From the NCBI GenBank assembly GCA_945878135.1, contig CAMDUL010000015.1, positions 1-64,000 on the forward strand: a stretch of DNA of 64,000 nt, read 5' to 3'. The notes under the pieces were generated by a model. It ran no database searches and had not been told where the DNA came from. It worked only from the letters and a program-made list of their open reading frames with translations. Below are positions 26,268-35,638 of this stretch, one piece after another (the first letter of the stretch is position 1; each line of letters begins with the position of its first letter). Source of the stretch: Chthoniobacter flavus (GTDB lineage Bacteria > Verrucomicrobiota > Verrucomicrobiia > Chthoniobacterales > JACTMZ01). A program made the translations under genes and the position numbers.

Positions 26268-28793
26268 ATGTCCAAAACCCTCGTCATCGCGGAAAAACCC
26301 AGCGTGGCCGGCGACCTCGCCAAGGCCCTGGGCAAGTTCACCAAGGAAAAAGGCTACTACGAAGGCGACACCATGGTGATCTCGCACACCGTCGGCCACC
26401 TCCTCGAAATCCAGGAACCCGACAGCTTCAAAGTCGTCCGCGGCAAGTGGAGCCTGGAAAACCTCCCGGTCCTCCCCGACCACTTCGACCTCGTCCCCCG
26501 CGAAAAAGCCCAGGAGCAATTGCGCATCCTCAAAAAGCTCCTGACCCGCGCCGATGTCACCGAGATCATCAACGCCTGCGACGCCGGGCGCGAAGGCGAG
26601 TTGATCTTCCGCTACGTCGTGCAGCACTTCAAAAACAAGAAGCCGATCAAACGCCTCTGGCTGCAGTCGATGACCTCGGATGCCATACGCCAGGGTTTCG
26701 CCAGCCTGCGCAGCGACGCCGAGATGATCCCCCTCTGCGAAGCGGCCACCTGCCGCTCCGAGAGCGACTGGCTCGTCGGCATCAACGGGTCGCGTGCCAT
26801 GACCGCGTTCTACAAGGAATTGCTCGGCGGCTTCCAGGTCACCCCGGTCGGACGAGTCCAAACCCCGACCCTCGCCATCCTCGTCGAGCGCGAGGAAAAA
26901 ATCCGCAATTTCAAAGCGCGCACCTATTTCGAATTGCACGGCACCTTCGGCGTCTCCGCCGGCACCTACCCGGGCCGGTGGTTCGACGAGAAGTTCAAGA
27001 AGTCCGACGACGAGGACGCCAAAGCCGAACGGATCTGGGATCTGGCCAAGGCGGAGGAAATCAAAGCGAAGTGCGAAGGGAAAACCGGGACGGTCAGCGA
27101 GGAGCGGAAGCCGACCACGCAGGCTTCGCCCCTGCTCTATGACCTGACCACCCTGCAACGCGAAGCGAACGGGCGTTTCGGTTTCAGCGCCAAGCGGACC
27201 CTGCAACTCGCCCAGGCGCTTTACGAGAGGCACAAAGTGCTCACCTACCCGCGCACCGACTCGCGCTGCCTGCCGGAGGACAACCTGCCCGTGGTGAAAA
27301 AAGTGCTCGGCGGGATGGACGATCCCGCTCTTGGTCCCCATGCGCGCAAGGCCCTCGACAAAGGGTGGGTCACGGCAACCCCGCGCGTCTTCAACAACGC
27401 CAAGGTCAGCGACCACCACGCCATCATCCCGACCGGCGCCAGTCCGGACAAACTCGACGAATACGAAATGAAGCTCTACGACCTGGTGGCCAGGCGCTTC
27501 ATCGCGGTCTTCTACCCGCCGGCCAAATACGAGGTGACCAAACGCATCACCACGGTGGAGGGCGAGAAGTTCAAGACCGAGGGGAAAATTCTGCGCGAAC
27601 CGGGCTGGCTGGAAGTCTACGGCAAATCGGCCGCCGGCGCGGACGACGAATCGCTCGTTCCGGTCAAAGAAGGCGAACCCGCCGCCACCGAATCGATCGA
27701 GCTGAAAGAACTCCAGACCAAACCGCCCGCGCGCTACACCGAGGCCACCCTGCTTTCCGCCATGGAAGGCGCGGGCAAGCTGGTCGATGACGAGGAACTC
27801 CGCGAAGCCATGAGCGAACGCGGACTCGGCACGCCGGCCACCCGCGCGGCCATCATCGAGGGACTCCTCACCCAGGAGTATCTCCGGCGGGAAGGACGCG
27901 ATCTCGCCGCCACGGCCAAGGGAATCAAGCTGCTCACCGCCCTGCGCGAGCTGGACATCCTCGCTCTCGGTTCCCCCGAAATGACCGGAGAGTGGGAATA
28001 CAAGCTCAAGCAGATCGAGGCCGGACAATTCAAACGCGACGATTTCATGGAGGAAATCCGCAACCTCATGGCCAACGTGATCAAAAAAATCAAAGACGCC
28101 TCGGGGCACGTCAACAGCGAGACGATGCGCGGCAACTTCCACGATCTCGAAACGAAATGCCCCAGGTGCGGCAGCACCGCCGGATTCAAGGAGTCATTCA
28201 AGGCTTACGATTGCAAGAACCCCGAATGCAAACTCGTCGTCTGGAAAACGGTCGGCAGCCGGGAACTCGAGCCGACCGAAGTGACCGCGCTTCTCGAAAC
28301 CGGCGGCGTCGGACCGCTCAAAGGCTTCAAAAGCAAAATGGGCCGCCCCTTCGAAGCCAAGCTCGCCCTTAGCGAAGCCACCGAGTGGAAAACCACTTTC
28401 GACTTCGGTGATGGCGGCGTGCGCAGCAACGAACCGTTCAACAAGGAAACCGCCACCCTCATCGTGGAAAAGTGCCCGGTCTGCGAAAAGGGCGGCATCT
28501 ACGACCCGGGCAATGCCTACGCCTGCGAGCACGGGCTCGGACCGGAGAAAAAGTGCGCCTTCCGCATGGGCAAGATGATCCTCCAGCGCGAAATCAGCCC
28601 GGATGACGTCCGCAAAATCTGCGCCGAAGGCAAAACCAGCCTTCTGACCAAGTTCATCTCGAAGAAAGGCCGCCCCTTCAACGCCTACCTCGTGCTCGAC
28701 AAAAAGACCGGCAAGGTCGGCTTCGAATTCGAAGAGCGCAAACCGAAGGCCCCGAAGAAGTCCGCCGCCAAAGCCGCAACCGCCGCGGCCTGA
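26268..28793 (+). CDS. topB: Type IA DNA topoisomerase (topoisomerase III-like)
   Basis: The 841-residue enzyme starts MSKTLVIAEKPSVAGDLAKA, the TopB-type Toprim entry, with ACDAGREGELIFRYV for metal binding. The catalytic tyrosine is Tyr327 in KVLTYPRTDSRCLP. Other core motifs are TPVGRVQTPTLAILVEREE and LSAMEGAGKLVDD. The C-terminus (from about residue 620) carries zinc-finger-like CPRCGSTAGF and CPVCEKGGIY units, each followed by a repeat containing MGRPFEAKL or KKGRPFNAYL, then a basic Ala/Lys tail. It relaxes or decatenates DNA. It begins 2 bases after dprA, so the two are surely co-transcribed. Confidence 0.93.
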   Translation: MSKTLVIAEKPSVAGDLAKALGKFTKEKGYYEGDTMVISHTVGHLLEIQEPDSFKVVRGKWSLENLPVLPDHFDLVPREKAQEQLRILKKLLTRADVTEIINACDAGREGELIFRYVVQHFKNKKPIKRLWLQSMTSDAIRQGFASLRSDAEMIPLCEAATCRSESDWLVGINGSRAMTAFYKELLGGFQVTPVGRVQTPTLAILVEREEKIRNFKARTYFELHGTFGVSAGTYPGRWFDEKFKKSDDEDAKAERIWDLAKAEEIKAKCEGKTGTVSEERKPTTQASPLLYDLTTLQREANGRFGFSAKRTLQLAQALYERHKVLTYPRTDSRCLPEDNLPVVKKVLGGMDDPALGPHARKALDKGWVTATPRVFNNAKVSDHHAIIPTGASPDKLDEYEMKLYDLVARRFIAVFYPPAKYEVTKRITTVEGEKFKTEGKILREPGWLEVYGKSAAGADDESLVPVKEGEPAATESIELKELQTKPPARYTEATLLSAMEGAGKLVDDEELREAMSERGLGTPATRAAIIEGLLTQEYLRREGRDLAATAKGIKLLTALRELDILALGSPEMTGEWEYKLKQIEAGQFKRDDFMEEIRNLMANVIKKIKDASGHVNSETMRGNFHDLETKCPRCGSTAGFKESFKAYDCKNPECKLVVWKTVGSRELEPTEVTALLETGGVGPLKGFKSKMGRPFEAKLALSEATEWKTTFDFGDGGVRSNEPFNKETATLIVEKCPVCEKGGIYDPGNAYACEHGLGPEKKCAFRMGKMILQREISPDDVRKICAEGKTSLLTKFISKKGRPFNAYLVLDKKTGKVGFEFEERKPKAPKKSAAKAATAAA

Positions 28794-28834
28794 AAGAGCA
28801 GAAGCGTCGTCACCGCCGCCTAACCAACATCGGC

Positions 28835-28854
28835 AAGCGGCCGGGAGACCGCTT
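28835..28854. terminator. Hairpin between convergent topB and ynbE-ydbL
   Basis: AAGCGG (28835-28840) pairs with CCGCTT (28849-28854) around an 8-base loop in the gap between two converging genes. There is only a weak pyrimidine run after it, so the terminator call is tentative. Confidence 0.35.
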
Positions 28855-28874
28855 CTACTTTCCGGAACACTGAC

Positions 28875-29381
28875 TCACGACTTCTGCGCCCACTTCCACG
28901 TGTTGTTGTCCTGCGGCACCTCGATCCACTCGCCGCTGAACGACCGGTTGCGCCAGAGTTCGCCCTGCTGCTTCTGCACATCATCGAGTGACATGGTCCG
29001 CTCGGACGCCAACTGGCGCATGAGAACCAGGCGGTCGGCATTCTCTTCGGCCACGATTTTGGACACATATTGTCCGTAAGATCCGCCGGGTTGCTCGCGC
29101 AGGACGAGCAGACCCTGGCGGTTCTCGCCCACCAAGCGCGAGTTTTTGAATGTCTGGATGTCGCCCATACGGGCGCGACGGCGTGCATCGGCCGCAGGGA
29201 CATCACCCGACGGCTTCGGCTTGGCCGCGGCCGGGCCGGACGATGCGCCGCCGCGATCGTAAATGTCGACGCGCATATTGATGTCCACCACGATCGGCTC
29301 GGGCGTGGAAAGGCTGACCGTCGGACCTTGGCAACCCGCGGTCGAGAGCGCGGCCGCAAAGAGGATGGCGTGTGGTTTCAT
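28875..29381 (-). CDS. Fused YnbE-YdbL-type lipoprotein (DUF1318)
   Basis: The 168-residue lipoprotein has a signal sequence ending LSTAGC, with Cys17 as lipid anchor. Residues 18-45 (VSLSTPEPIVVDINMRVDIY) match the YnbE pattern of E. coli. After a Pro/Ala linker, residues about 65-168 match YdbL/DUF1318 (ADARRRARMGDI, LVGENRQGLL, GEWIEVPQ). In E. coli YnbE and YdbL are separate genes beside ydbH and act with it in phospholipid transport between the membranes. Here one gene appears to carry both. The ATG overlaps the stop of the ydbH-like gene (ATGA). Confidence 0.75.
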   Translation of the reverse strand: MKPHAILFAAALSTAGCQGPTVSLSTPEPIVVDINMRVDIYDRGGASSGPAAAKPKPSGDVPAADARRRARMGDIQTFKNSRLVGENRQGLLVLREQPGGSYGQYVSKIVAEENADRLVLMRQLASERTMSLDDVQKQQGELWRNRSFSGEWIEVPQDNNTWKWAQKS

Positions 29382-31393
29382 CGTCCCCCTTGCGACCACA
29401 CGCCGGCCGGCCCGTCGCCGTGCAGCACGACGTCGATGTTTCTCGAACCGGAAGGACCGTTCATTTTCACGCTGAGCAGGCCTTGCCGGTCGACAAACCA
29501 GAAATCCCCGCCCGCTTCCGTGTAGTCGAAGTCGCGCAACGTCTCAAGGCTCACGCGCGTCAATTCCTGCTTGAGCGCGTTCCACCCGGGCGGGATGGCG
29601 TCGATCAGGTCGTTGAGTTTGTTGACCGCAAGGATGCCTTTCCGCTTGCTTTGCAAGTTGCCCAGCACGCGCTCGATCGAGGGTCCGCGGCCGTTGACCT
29701 CGAGCTTCCCGTCGGCCCGCCCGGTCATGATGAAGTGCTGCGGAGCAGCCGCCCGGGTCAGTTCCGCCAGGTCGACGTCGGTGACACTCATCCATCCCGT
29801 CCACGGCGCGTCGGGTTGCAGGAAGAAGCTGAATCCGCCGGTCACGTAACCCTTGTAGGTCTCGCCGCCGAAGAGCCCGTTGATTCCCTCGAGATCGAAA
29901 GTCACCGACAACCAGAGCTTTTGCGCCGTGAAATTACGCCATCGCGCCCGGTCGAACTTCACCACGTTGACCAAATTGTTGGACGCCTTGTCCGGCGGGT
30001 AGTTCAGGCGCAGGTCGCCGCGCACCTTGCGGAACGACAAATCGTAGGAAGGAAAGTCATAGTCGTCCGGGGGAATGGTCAGGACGAGATCAAGATTCAA
30101 TCCGGTCAGCGAGGAGAGCGAAACGTTCTCCGCCTTGGTCTGGAAAGCCAGGGGCAGCCCGACCTGGGTGCGTCCGCCCGCCGCGATGACCAACTTGCCG
30201 AAATTCACCTCGAGGTTTTTCACTTTCCATCCCTCGGTGGCCTCGACCGGCGGCGGTGGCGGCTTGTCCTCCCCGTCGGCCCGCGCCATGTATTCGAAAA
30301 GCGCCTCGCCTGCATAAATCGTCGGCCCGAGAACGATCAGTTCCTCGACCTCCCGCCTGGCCAGTCCAGCCAGGGAAAACTTGGCAAAGAGCGTCCGCAC
30401 CGTCACCGCCCGCTGCAATGGATCGAAGGGCGACAAGATGTCGATGTCGCCGAACTCCACCTGATGGACCTTCTCGGCCAGCTCGGTGGCGACCGACCCG
30501 AGCGCGACATCGCGCAAGGCCGTGTTCACTTTGAAGGACATTTCCGGCAGCCCCGCCGCCGTTTCGCCCGTGCTGATTTGCAGGTCGACGAGGTCGATGG
30601 ACTCGAAAACAAAAGGCTCCGTCGGAGGGGTAGCAGATCCCGTTTCGGCCGGCGCAGCCAAGGCCTGCAATCCTTGTCCGGCCAGCAACCAACCGCGATC
30701 CACCCGCAGTCCGGAGAGCTTGCGGTCCGTCAGCCCGCCGATCGTGGCCCGCGCGGTGGCTTGGCCCGCCCCGAAGAGCGGCACCGAATTCCCGTCCTGC
30801 CGCACGGCAACATAGGCACTACTCAGGTCAAGCGTATGCTCTTGATCCGGCGCTCCGGGTCCCACGCATTGCAGGGTGCCGTCGATATTGACCGAAATAT
30901 CGAGCGCCGGCTCCCCGAATTCAGCCAGCCACATGTGCCCGCGTCGTATCTCCACCCGGTCGAATTCCCACGGCAAGGGCACCCCGGCAGACCGGCCGCG
31001 GTCCGCCGTGAAGTGATCGAGCACCCGCTTGTCGAGACTCAGCGCCGGCTCCTCGAGCACGAGCGAACCAAACCGACCCTGCCGCCATTCCGGGCCGAGC
31101 CCCGCACGCAATTCGCGCGCGCGGAAAATCGGTTCGGACCGCCCCCGAAAATGCAGCTCGACCCGCCTCAGCACCAGTTCGCCGTCGCGCCAGAGCAGCG
31201 GACTGCTTTTCAACCGCAAAGCCGGATCCCACATGCGCACCGCCCATCGCAATCCGCTCGACGGTCCCTTCCAAGCAATGAACCCGGCCCCGCCCAGACC
31301 GAAAAGTAAAAGCAGCAGCAAGGTGAGGCGCGTGACACGCCAGCGCTTGCCGCGCCGCCGGGGCGGCAACTCCGCAGAACTTCCCCCGCTCAC
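29378..31393 (-). CDS. YdbH/AsmA-like intermembrane lipid-transport protein
   Basis: The 671-residue protein has one N-terminal membrane helix (LTLLLLLLFGLGGAGFIAWK) and a long beta-rich periplasmic body. The body shows AsmA-like strands such as LRLKSSPLLWRDGELVLRRV and GSLVLEEPALSLDKRVLDHF. The C-terminal half contains the YdbH/DicF-type dicarboxylate-region pattern MTGRADGKLEVNGRGPSIER, followed by LAVNKLNDLIDAIPPGWNAL and FDYTEAGGDFWFVDRQG. YdbH, TamB and YhdP form bridges that carry phospholipids to the outer membrane. The start is GTG at 31391-31393, overlapping the deacetylase stop. The YnbE-YdbL-type gene overlaps its end. Confidence 0.8.
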   Translation of the reverse strand: MSGGSSAELPPRRRGKRWRVTRLTLLLLLLFGLGGAGFIAWKGPSSGLRWAVRMWDPALRLKSSPLLWRDGELVLRRVELHFRGRSEPIFRARELRAGLGPEWRQGRFGSLVLEEPALSLDKRVLDHFTADRGRSAGVPLPWEFDRVEIRRGHMWLAEFGEPALDISVNIDGTLQCVGPGAPDQEHTLDLSSAYVAVRQDGNSVPLFGAGQATARATIGGLTDRKLSGLRVDRGWLLAGQGLQALAAPAETGSATPPTEPFVFESIDLVDLQISTGETAAGLPEMSFKVNTALRDVALGSVATELAEKVHQVEFGDIDILSPFDPLQRAVTVRTLFAKFSLAGLARREVEELIVLGPTIYAGEALFEYMARADGEDKPPPPPVEATEGWKVKNLEVNFGKLVIAAGGRTQVGLPLAFQTKAENVSLSSLTGLNLDLVLTIPPDDYDFPSYDLSFRKVRGDLRLNYPPDKASNNLVNVVKFDRARWRNFTAQKLWLSVTFDLEGINGLFGGETYKGYVTGGFSFFLQPDAPWTGWMSVTDVDLAELTRAAAPQHFIMTGRADGKLEVNGRGPSIERVLGNLQSKRKGILAVNKLNDLIDAIPPGWNALKQELTRVSLETLRDFDYTEAGGDFWFVDRQGLLSVKMNGPSGSRNIDVVLHGDGPAGVWSQGGR

Positions 31394-32208
31394 GTCAAAC
31401 GTCGCAGAACGTCCTCCCGGAAACGATCGATCTTGGCCGCCACGTAATCACGAACGGACAAAGATTCATCCGCCACCAACGGGGTCAAATCCATGGCCAA
31501 AGTGACCATCTCGGCGGCATCGGCCGACCGCGGTTGGTCGAAGGTCGCCTGCGCCCGCCGGCGGCCCATGACTGCGAGATCATAGCGCTTGCCGCCCCCG
31601 ATCTGGCTGGCAAACACGGCATTCAACTCCCCCGCGAAGGCCGCATCGCGGCCGCAATCGAGCCGCACGCGGTCATCCCCGGTCAGCCAATCCAAGTCCC
31701 GCCAGACCTCGCATCCGAAAACCCGATCCGGACGCCGCGCCATTTCCGCTCTGCGCAAGGCCTCGATGACCGCGACACTCACCGCGACATGCGTCTCGTG
31801 CCGGTCCGCCGGATTATGCGTGTAGACAATCCGCGGACGCGTCGCCGCCAAAATCTCCCCCAAGTCCTGGGCCAGCGCCCCGGGCATCCGCGTCTCCGCA
31901 CTGCCGCGACCGAGCTGGATCATCACGGCGTAGCCACCGAGTTCCGCGGCACTCCGCTGTTCCGCGCGCCGGACTGCGACGATGCCTTCCGCACCGCCGA
32001 CACTCCCGCCCCCGTCGGTCACCGTCACCCCGCCGAAGACGCCCCCGCCGGACCGGCACTCGGCAATCCCCGCATAGGCCATGAACTCGAGGTCATCGGC
32101 ATGCGCCCCGATCCCGAGATGCGTCACCTTTCCCAGCGCGTCCCGCCAATCACCCCCGCCGGGCACGAAAATGTCGACCCCCGCACGGTGTTCGAAAGAC
32201 GGATCCAT
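31390..32208 (-). CDS. PIG-L/LmbE-family deacetylase
   Basis: The 272-residue protein shows the zinc-binding signature HLGIGAHADDLEFMAYAGI near residue 30 and the second-histidine region YTHNPADRHETHVAVSVAVI. Members remove acetyl groups from N-acetylglucosamine-containing molecules such as lipid-linked sugars or thiol precursors. The substrate here is unknown. It has no signal peptide, so it acts in the cytosol. It heads the minus-strand run with the YdbH-like and YnbE-YdbL-like genes (GTGA overlap), which may tie it to envelope glycolipids. It is divergent from ileS by 83 bases. Confidence 0.85.
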   Translation of the reverse strand: MDPSFEHRAGVDIFVPGGGDWRDALGKVTHLGIGAHADDLEFMAYAGIAECRSGGGVFGGVTVTDGGGSVGGAEGIVAVRRAEQRSAAELGGYAVMIQLGRGSAETRMPGALAQDLGEILAATRPRIVYTHNPADRHETHVAVSVAVIEALRRAEMARRPDRVFGCEVWRDLDWLTGDDRVRLDCGRDAAFAGELNAVFASQIGGGKRYDLAVMGRRRAQATFDQPRSADAAEMVTLAMDLTPLVADESLSVRDYVAAKIDRFREDVLRRLT

Positions 32209-32291
32209 CCCGCCAATCTGGCCGCACCCGCACCGGCGTCAATTTCTACTTTTGCCCTCCGCCCTCCGTCCGCGTAGTCTCCACGGCTCGC

Positions 32292-35003
32292 ATGGGCTCG
32301 GACTACAAGAACACGCTCAATCTCCCGCGCACGGATTTCCCGATGAAAGCCGGGCTGACCGCGCGCGAACCGCAGCAACTCGCCGCGTGGGAAAAGGACC
32401 ACCTCTACGACCGGATCCAAGAGGCCCGCAAGGACGCACCGCTCTTTGTCCTCCACGACGGACCGCCCTTTGCCAACGGCGACGTCCACATGGGCACGGC
32501 GCTGAACAAAATTCTCAAAGACCTCGTGGTCAAGTCGAAGACCATGGCCGGATTCCGTGCGCCCTTTGTCCCCGGATGGGACTGCCACGGGCTTCCCATT
32601 GAATTCAAAGTGGTCAAAGAAAAAGCCGGACTGACTCCCGTCGAAATCCGCCAACGCTCCGAAGCCTACGCCCGCAAATACATCGACCTGCAACGCCAGC
32701 AATTCCGCCGCCTCGGCGTCTTCGGCGATTGGGACCATCCTTACCTCACCCTTGATCCGTCTTACGAAGCGGACATCCTCCGCGCATTCGCCGTCTTCGT
32801 TGAAAAAAACCTCGTCTACCGCAGCAAACGCCCCGTCCTCTGGTCCTACGGCGCCCAAACCGCCCTCGCCGAAGCCGAAGTCGAATACCAAGACAAAGAA
32901 TCTCCCGCTGTCCACGTCGCTTTCGCCGTGGCGGAAAGCAAAAATCTCCCCGCCGATGCCGCCGTGGTCATCTGGACGACGACCCCGTGGACCCTCCCGG
33001 CCAACCTCGCCATCGCCGTCAGCCCGAAACACACCTACGTCGCACAATCCTTCAGCAAAGACGGACAAACCCGCACCCTTGTCCTCGCTGCCGACCGCGC
33101 AGCCGCTTTCACCGCCGAAACCGCATGGCAACCGCAGGGCGACCCGCAGAAAATTTCCGGCGCCGACCTCGAAGGCACCATCACGCGCCACCCGTTCCTC
33201 GATCGCACCGCGCCGGTCTTCACCGCCGACTTTGTCACCATGGACACCGGCACCGGCTGCGTGCACATCGCGCCCGGACACGGAGCGGACGACTTCCAAC
33301 TCGGTAAGGCCCGCGGACTCGACAGCCTCTGCCCCGTCGATGACCTCGGCCGTTACACCGCCGAGTGCGGCGTCGAGGCATGGATCGGAAAACCCGTTTT
33401 CGAAGCCAATCCGCTCGTCGTCGAACACGTCAAAGCCCATGGCGCCCTGCTCGGCGTCACTCCCTACCAGCATTCCTACCCGCACTGCTGGCGATCCAAG
33501 ACGCCGATCATTTTCCGCACCGTCGAACAATTCTTCATCCGCATCGACGACCTCCGCGCCGACGCGCTCCGTGCAATCAACGAGACCAAATGGATTCCCG
33601 ACTGGGGCCTCAAACGCATCACCGGCACGGTCGAATCCCGGCCCGATTGGTGCATTAGCCGTCAGCGCAGTTGGGGTGTGCCCCTCCCCGTGTTCTACAC
33701 CCCGGACGGCGAACCGATCCTCGACGCCGGTCTGGTGCGCCGTGTGGCCGACCTTGTGGAAAAACGCGGCACCAATGCGTGGTTCGAAATGTCCGATGCC
33801 GAACTTGCCGCCCTCCTCGGCCTTCCCGCCGGCACGGCCAAAGGACACGACACGATCGACGTCTGGATCGACTCCGGTCTGAGCCACCAAGCCGTCCTCC
33901 GTCGCCGCCCCGAACTCCGTTACCCGGCCGATCTTTACCTCGAAGCGACCGACCAGCACCGCGGCTGGTTCCAATCCTCGCTCATGACCGCCATCGGCAT
34001 CGAAGGCGGCTCGCCCTATAAAACCTGCCTGACCCACGGCTTCGTCGTCGACGTCGACACGCGCGAGAAAATCTCCAAGTCCGCCCAAGGCGGATACACG
34101 AAACCGACCGAGGCCATGCACTTTGTGGAAAAATCCGGGGCCGATCTCGTGCGTTTGTGGGTCAGCAGCGTCAACTTCACCGACGACGTCCCCTTCTCCG
34201 AGGAAATGTTCAACCGCCTCGGCGACGCCTACCGCCGCATCCGCAACACCCTGCGCATCCTACTCGGCAATCTTCACGACTATGACGCCTCCGCGAAGAC
34301 CGAGCCCACCGCCATCGACCGCTGGATCCTCGCCCGCTTGGCCGAAGTGGAAAACACCTGCCGCGATGCCTACGAGAAATACGAATTCCACCGCGTCTAT
34401 CACGCACTCAACCAATTCTGCGCCGTCGACTTGAGCAGTCTCTACGTCGACATCACCAAAGACCGCATGTATTGCGACGCGCCCGACAGTCCGCGGCGCC
34501 GCGCCACGCAAGCGGCCATGCACGAAATTCTCTCGTCCCTCACCCGCCTCCTCGCCCCCATTCTCGCCTTCACTGCGGAAGAAGCCTGGAGTTACTTCCA
34601 ACCCGGCACCTCGGTTCACACCCAACTCTTCCCGGAAAAGCGCTCCCCCGATGCCGCCGCCCTCGCCGAAGGCGATCGCCTCCTCCAGCTCCGCGCCCTC
34701 GTCTCCCAGGCGCTCGAAAAGGCCCGCGCCGAAAAAACCATCACCAATAACCTCGAAGCCAGCGTCACCCTCCGATTGTCCGGCGCCGCCGAACTCGAGC
34801 GCCTCCGCCCCCGCCTCTCCGAACTGGAAGAATTCCTCATCCTGAGCGAGCTCCGTCTCGAACCCGGCGAGACCGACGACGCCGCCATCGCCAAAACCGA
34901 CGCCGCAAAATGCGAACGCTGCTGGCGCCACCGCGAATCCGTCGGCGGCAATACCGCACACCCCACTCTCTGCGATCGCTGCACCGCGGCCGTAAGCCTG
35001 TAG
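32292..35003 (+). CDS. ileS: Isoleucyl-tRNA synthetase
   Basis: The 903-residue class I enzyme charges tRNA-Ile. It has HDGPPFANGDVHMGTALNK (HIGH motif), GWDCHGLPIE, the editing region WTTTPWTLPANLAIAVSP and a KMSKS-type loop that reads EKISKSAQGGY. The C-terminal zinc site is KCERCWRHRE with LCDRC. It is of the normal bacterial length. The isoleucine in KISKS is a mild variant of the usual methionine. lspA follows 32 bases downstream, a common bacterial pair. Confidence 0.96.
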   Translation: MGSDYKNTLNLPRTDFPMKAGLTAREPQQLAAWEKDHLYDRIQEARKDAPLFVLHDGPPFANGDVHMGTALNKILKDLVVKSKTMAGFRAPFVPGWDCHGLPIEFKVVKEKAGLTPVEIRQRSEAYARKYIDLQRQQFRRLGVFGDWDHPYLTLDPSYEADILRAFAVFVEKNLVYRSKRPVLWSYGAQTALAEAEVEYQDKESPAVHVAFAVAESKNLPADAAVVIWTTTPWTLPANLAIAVSPKHTYVAQSFSKDGQTRTLVLAADRAAAFTAETAWQPQGDPQKISGADLEGTITRHPFLDRTAPVFTADFVTMDTGTGCVHIAPGHGADDFQLGKARGLDSLCPVDDLGRYTAECGVEAWIGKPVFEANPLVVEHVKAHGALLGVTPYQHSYPHCWRSKTPIIFRTVEQFFIRIDDLRADALRAINETKWIPDWGLKRITGTVESRPDWCISRQRSWGVPLPVFYTPDGEPILDAGLVRRVADLVEKRGTNAWFEMSDAELAALLGLPAGTAKGHDTIDVWIDSGLSHQAVLRRRPELRYPADLYLEATDQHRGWFQSSLMTAIGIEGGSPYKTCLTHGFVVDVDTREKISKSAQGGYTKPTEAMHFVEKSGADLVRLWVSSVNFTDDVPFSEEMFNRLGDAYRRIRNTLRILLGNLHDYDASAKTEPTAIDRWILARLAEVENTCRDAYEKYEFHRVYHALNQFCAVDLSSLYVDITKDRMYCDAPDSPRRRATQAAMHEILSSLTRLLAPILAFTAEEAWSYFQPGTSVHTQLFPEKRSPDAAALAEGDRLLQLRALVSQALEKARAEKTITNNLEASVTLRLSGAAELERLRPRLSELEEFLILSELRLEPGETDDAAIAKTDAAKCERCWRHRESVGGNTAHPTLCDRCTAAVSL

Positions 35004-35035
35004 CGGCGTCGTCCCCGGCACCGGCCGTTCCCGAC

Positions 35036-35500
35036 ATGAGCCCACTCCGCCTCTTCCTCCTGATTACGATCCCCCTCTTCGTCCTCGACCAACTGACGAA
35101 GTGGGCGACCCTGGAGTTTATCCCGCTCCACCACGAGATCCCCGTTATTCCGGGTTTCTTCAATCTCGTCCACGTGACCAACACCGGCTCGGCCTTCGGC
35201 CTGATGAAGGGGTGGTTCAACTTCCACGTCATCTTCGGCGCGATCATGGCCGTCGTCATGTTTGTCCTCCTCTTTAAAAAATCCTCCGACAAACTCACCC
35301 GCTTCGCCGCCGCTCTTATTCTCTCCGGCATCTTCGGCAACGTGACCGACCGCATCCGCTTCGGCCACGTCGTCGACTTCCTTGATTTCTACGTCGGCCA
35401 ACACCACTGGCCCGCCTTCAACATAGCCGACTCGGCCATCGTCATCGCCGTGGGCCTCTTCCTCTGGAGTTCGTTCAGAGAACCGGCGCCCGCCAAGTAG
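35036..35500 (+). CDS. lspA: Lipoprotein signal peptidase (signal peptidase II)
   Basis: The 154-residue inner-membrane aspartic protease removes signal peptides from diacylglyceryl-prolipoproteins, of which this window encodes several. Four membrane helices are visible. The two catalytic aspartates lie in ALILSGIFGNVTDRIRFGHV and HWPAFNIADSAIVIAVG, with VDFLDFYV between them. The ATG at 35036 puts the first helix at the N-terminus. It follows ileS closely and is followed by a hairpin and tRNA-Ala. Confidence 0.95.
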   Translation: MSPLRLFLLITIPLFVLDQLTKWATLEFIPLHHEIPVIPGFFNLVHVTNTGSAFGLMKGWFNFHVIFGAIMAVVMFVLLFKKSSDKLTRFAAALILSGIFGNVTDRIRFGHVVDFLDFYVGQHHWPAFNIADSAIVIAVGLFLWSSFREPAPAK

Positions 35501-35542
35501 CCGGGCGGCGTCTTGGCTTTGGCTTGCGCAAGCCGCGCCCGG
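35501..35542 (+). terminator. Compound hairpin after lspA
   Basis: CCGGGCG (35501-35507) pairs with CGCCCGG (35536-35542), enclosing the palindrome GGCTTGCGCAAGCC (35521-35534). It begins right after the lspA stop and precedes tRNA-Ala. There is no T run, so it may act as a weak terminator or processing signal. Confidence 0.4.
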
Positions 35543-35565
35543 GTGATTTATTGCCTCTTCCTCGC

Positions 35566-35638
35566 GGGGGTATAGCTCAGTTGGTAGAGCGTCTCGTTCG
35601 CAATGAGAAGGCCAGGGGTTCGAATCCCCTTACCTCCA
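35566..35638 (+). tRNA. tRNA-Ala (anticodon CGC)
   Basis: The acceptor stem GGGGGTA (35566-35572) pairs with TACCTCC (35631-35637). This includes the G3-U70 wobble that marks alanine tRNAs. The anticodon arm TCTCG-TTCGCAA-TGAGA presents CGC, reading GCG. The T arm has GGGGTTCGAATCCCC. The discriminator is A; CCA is not encoded, unlike the tRNA-Pro at 2256. Its 3' end is copied twice in the next 190 bases. Confidence 0.96.
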
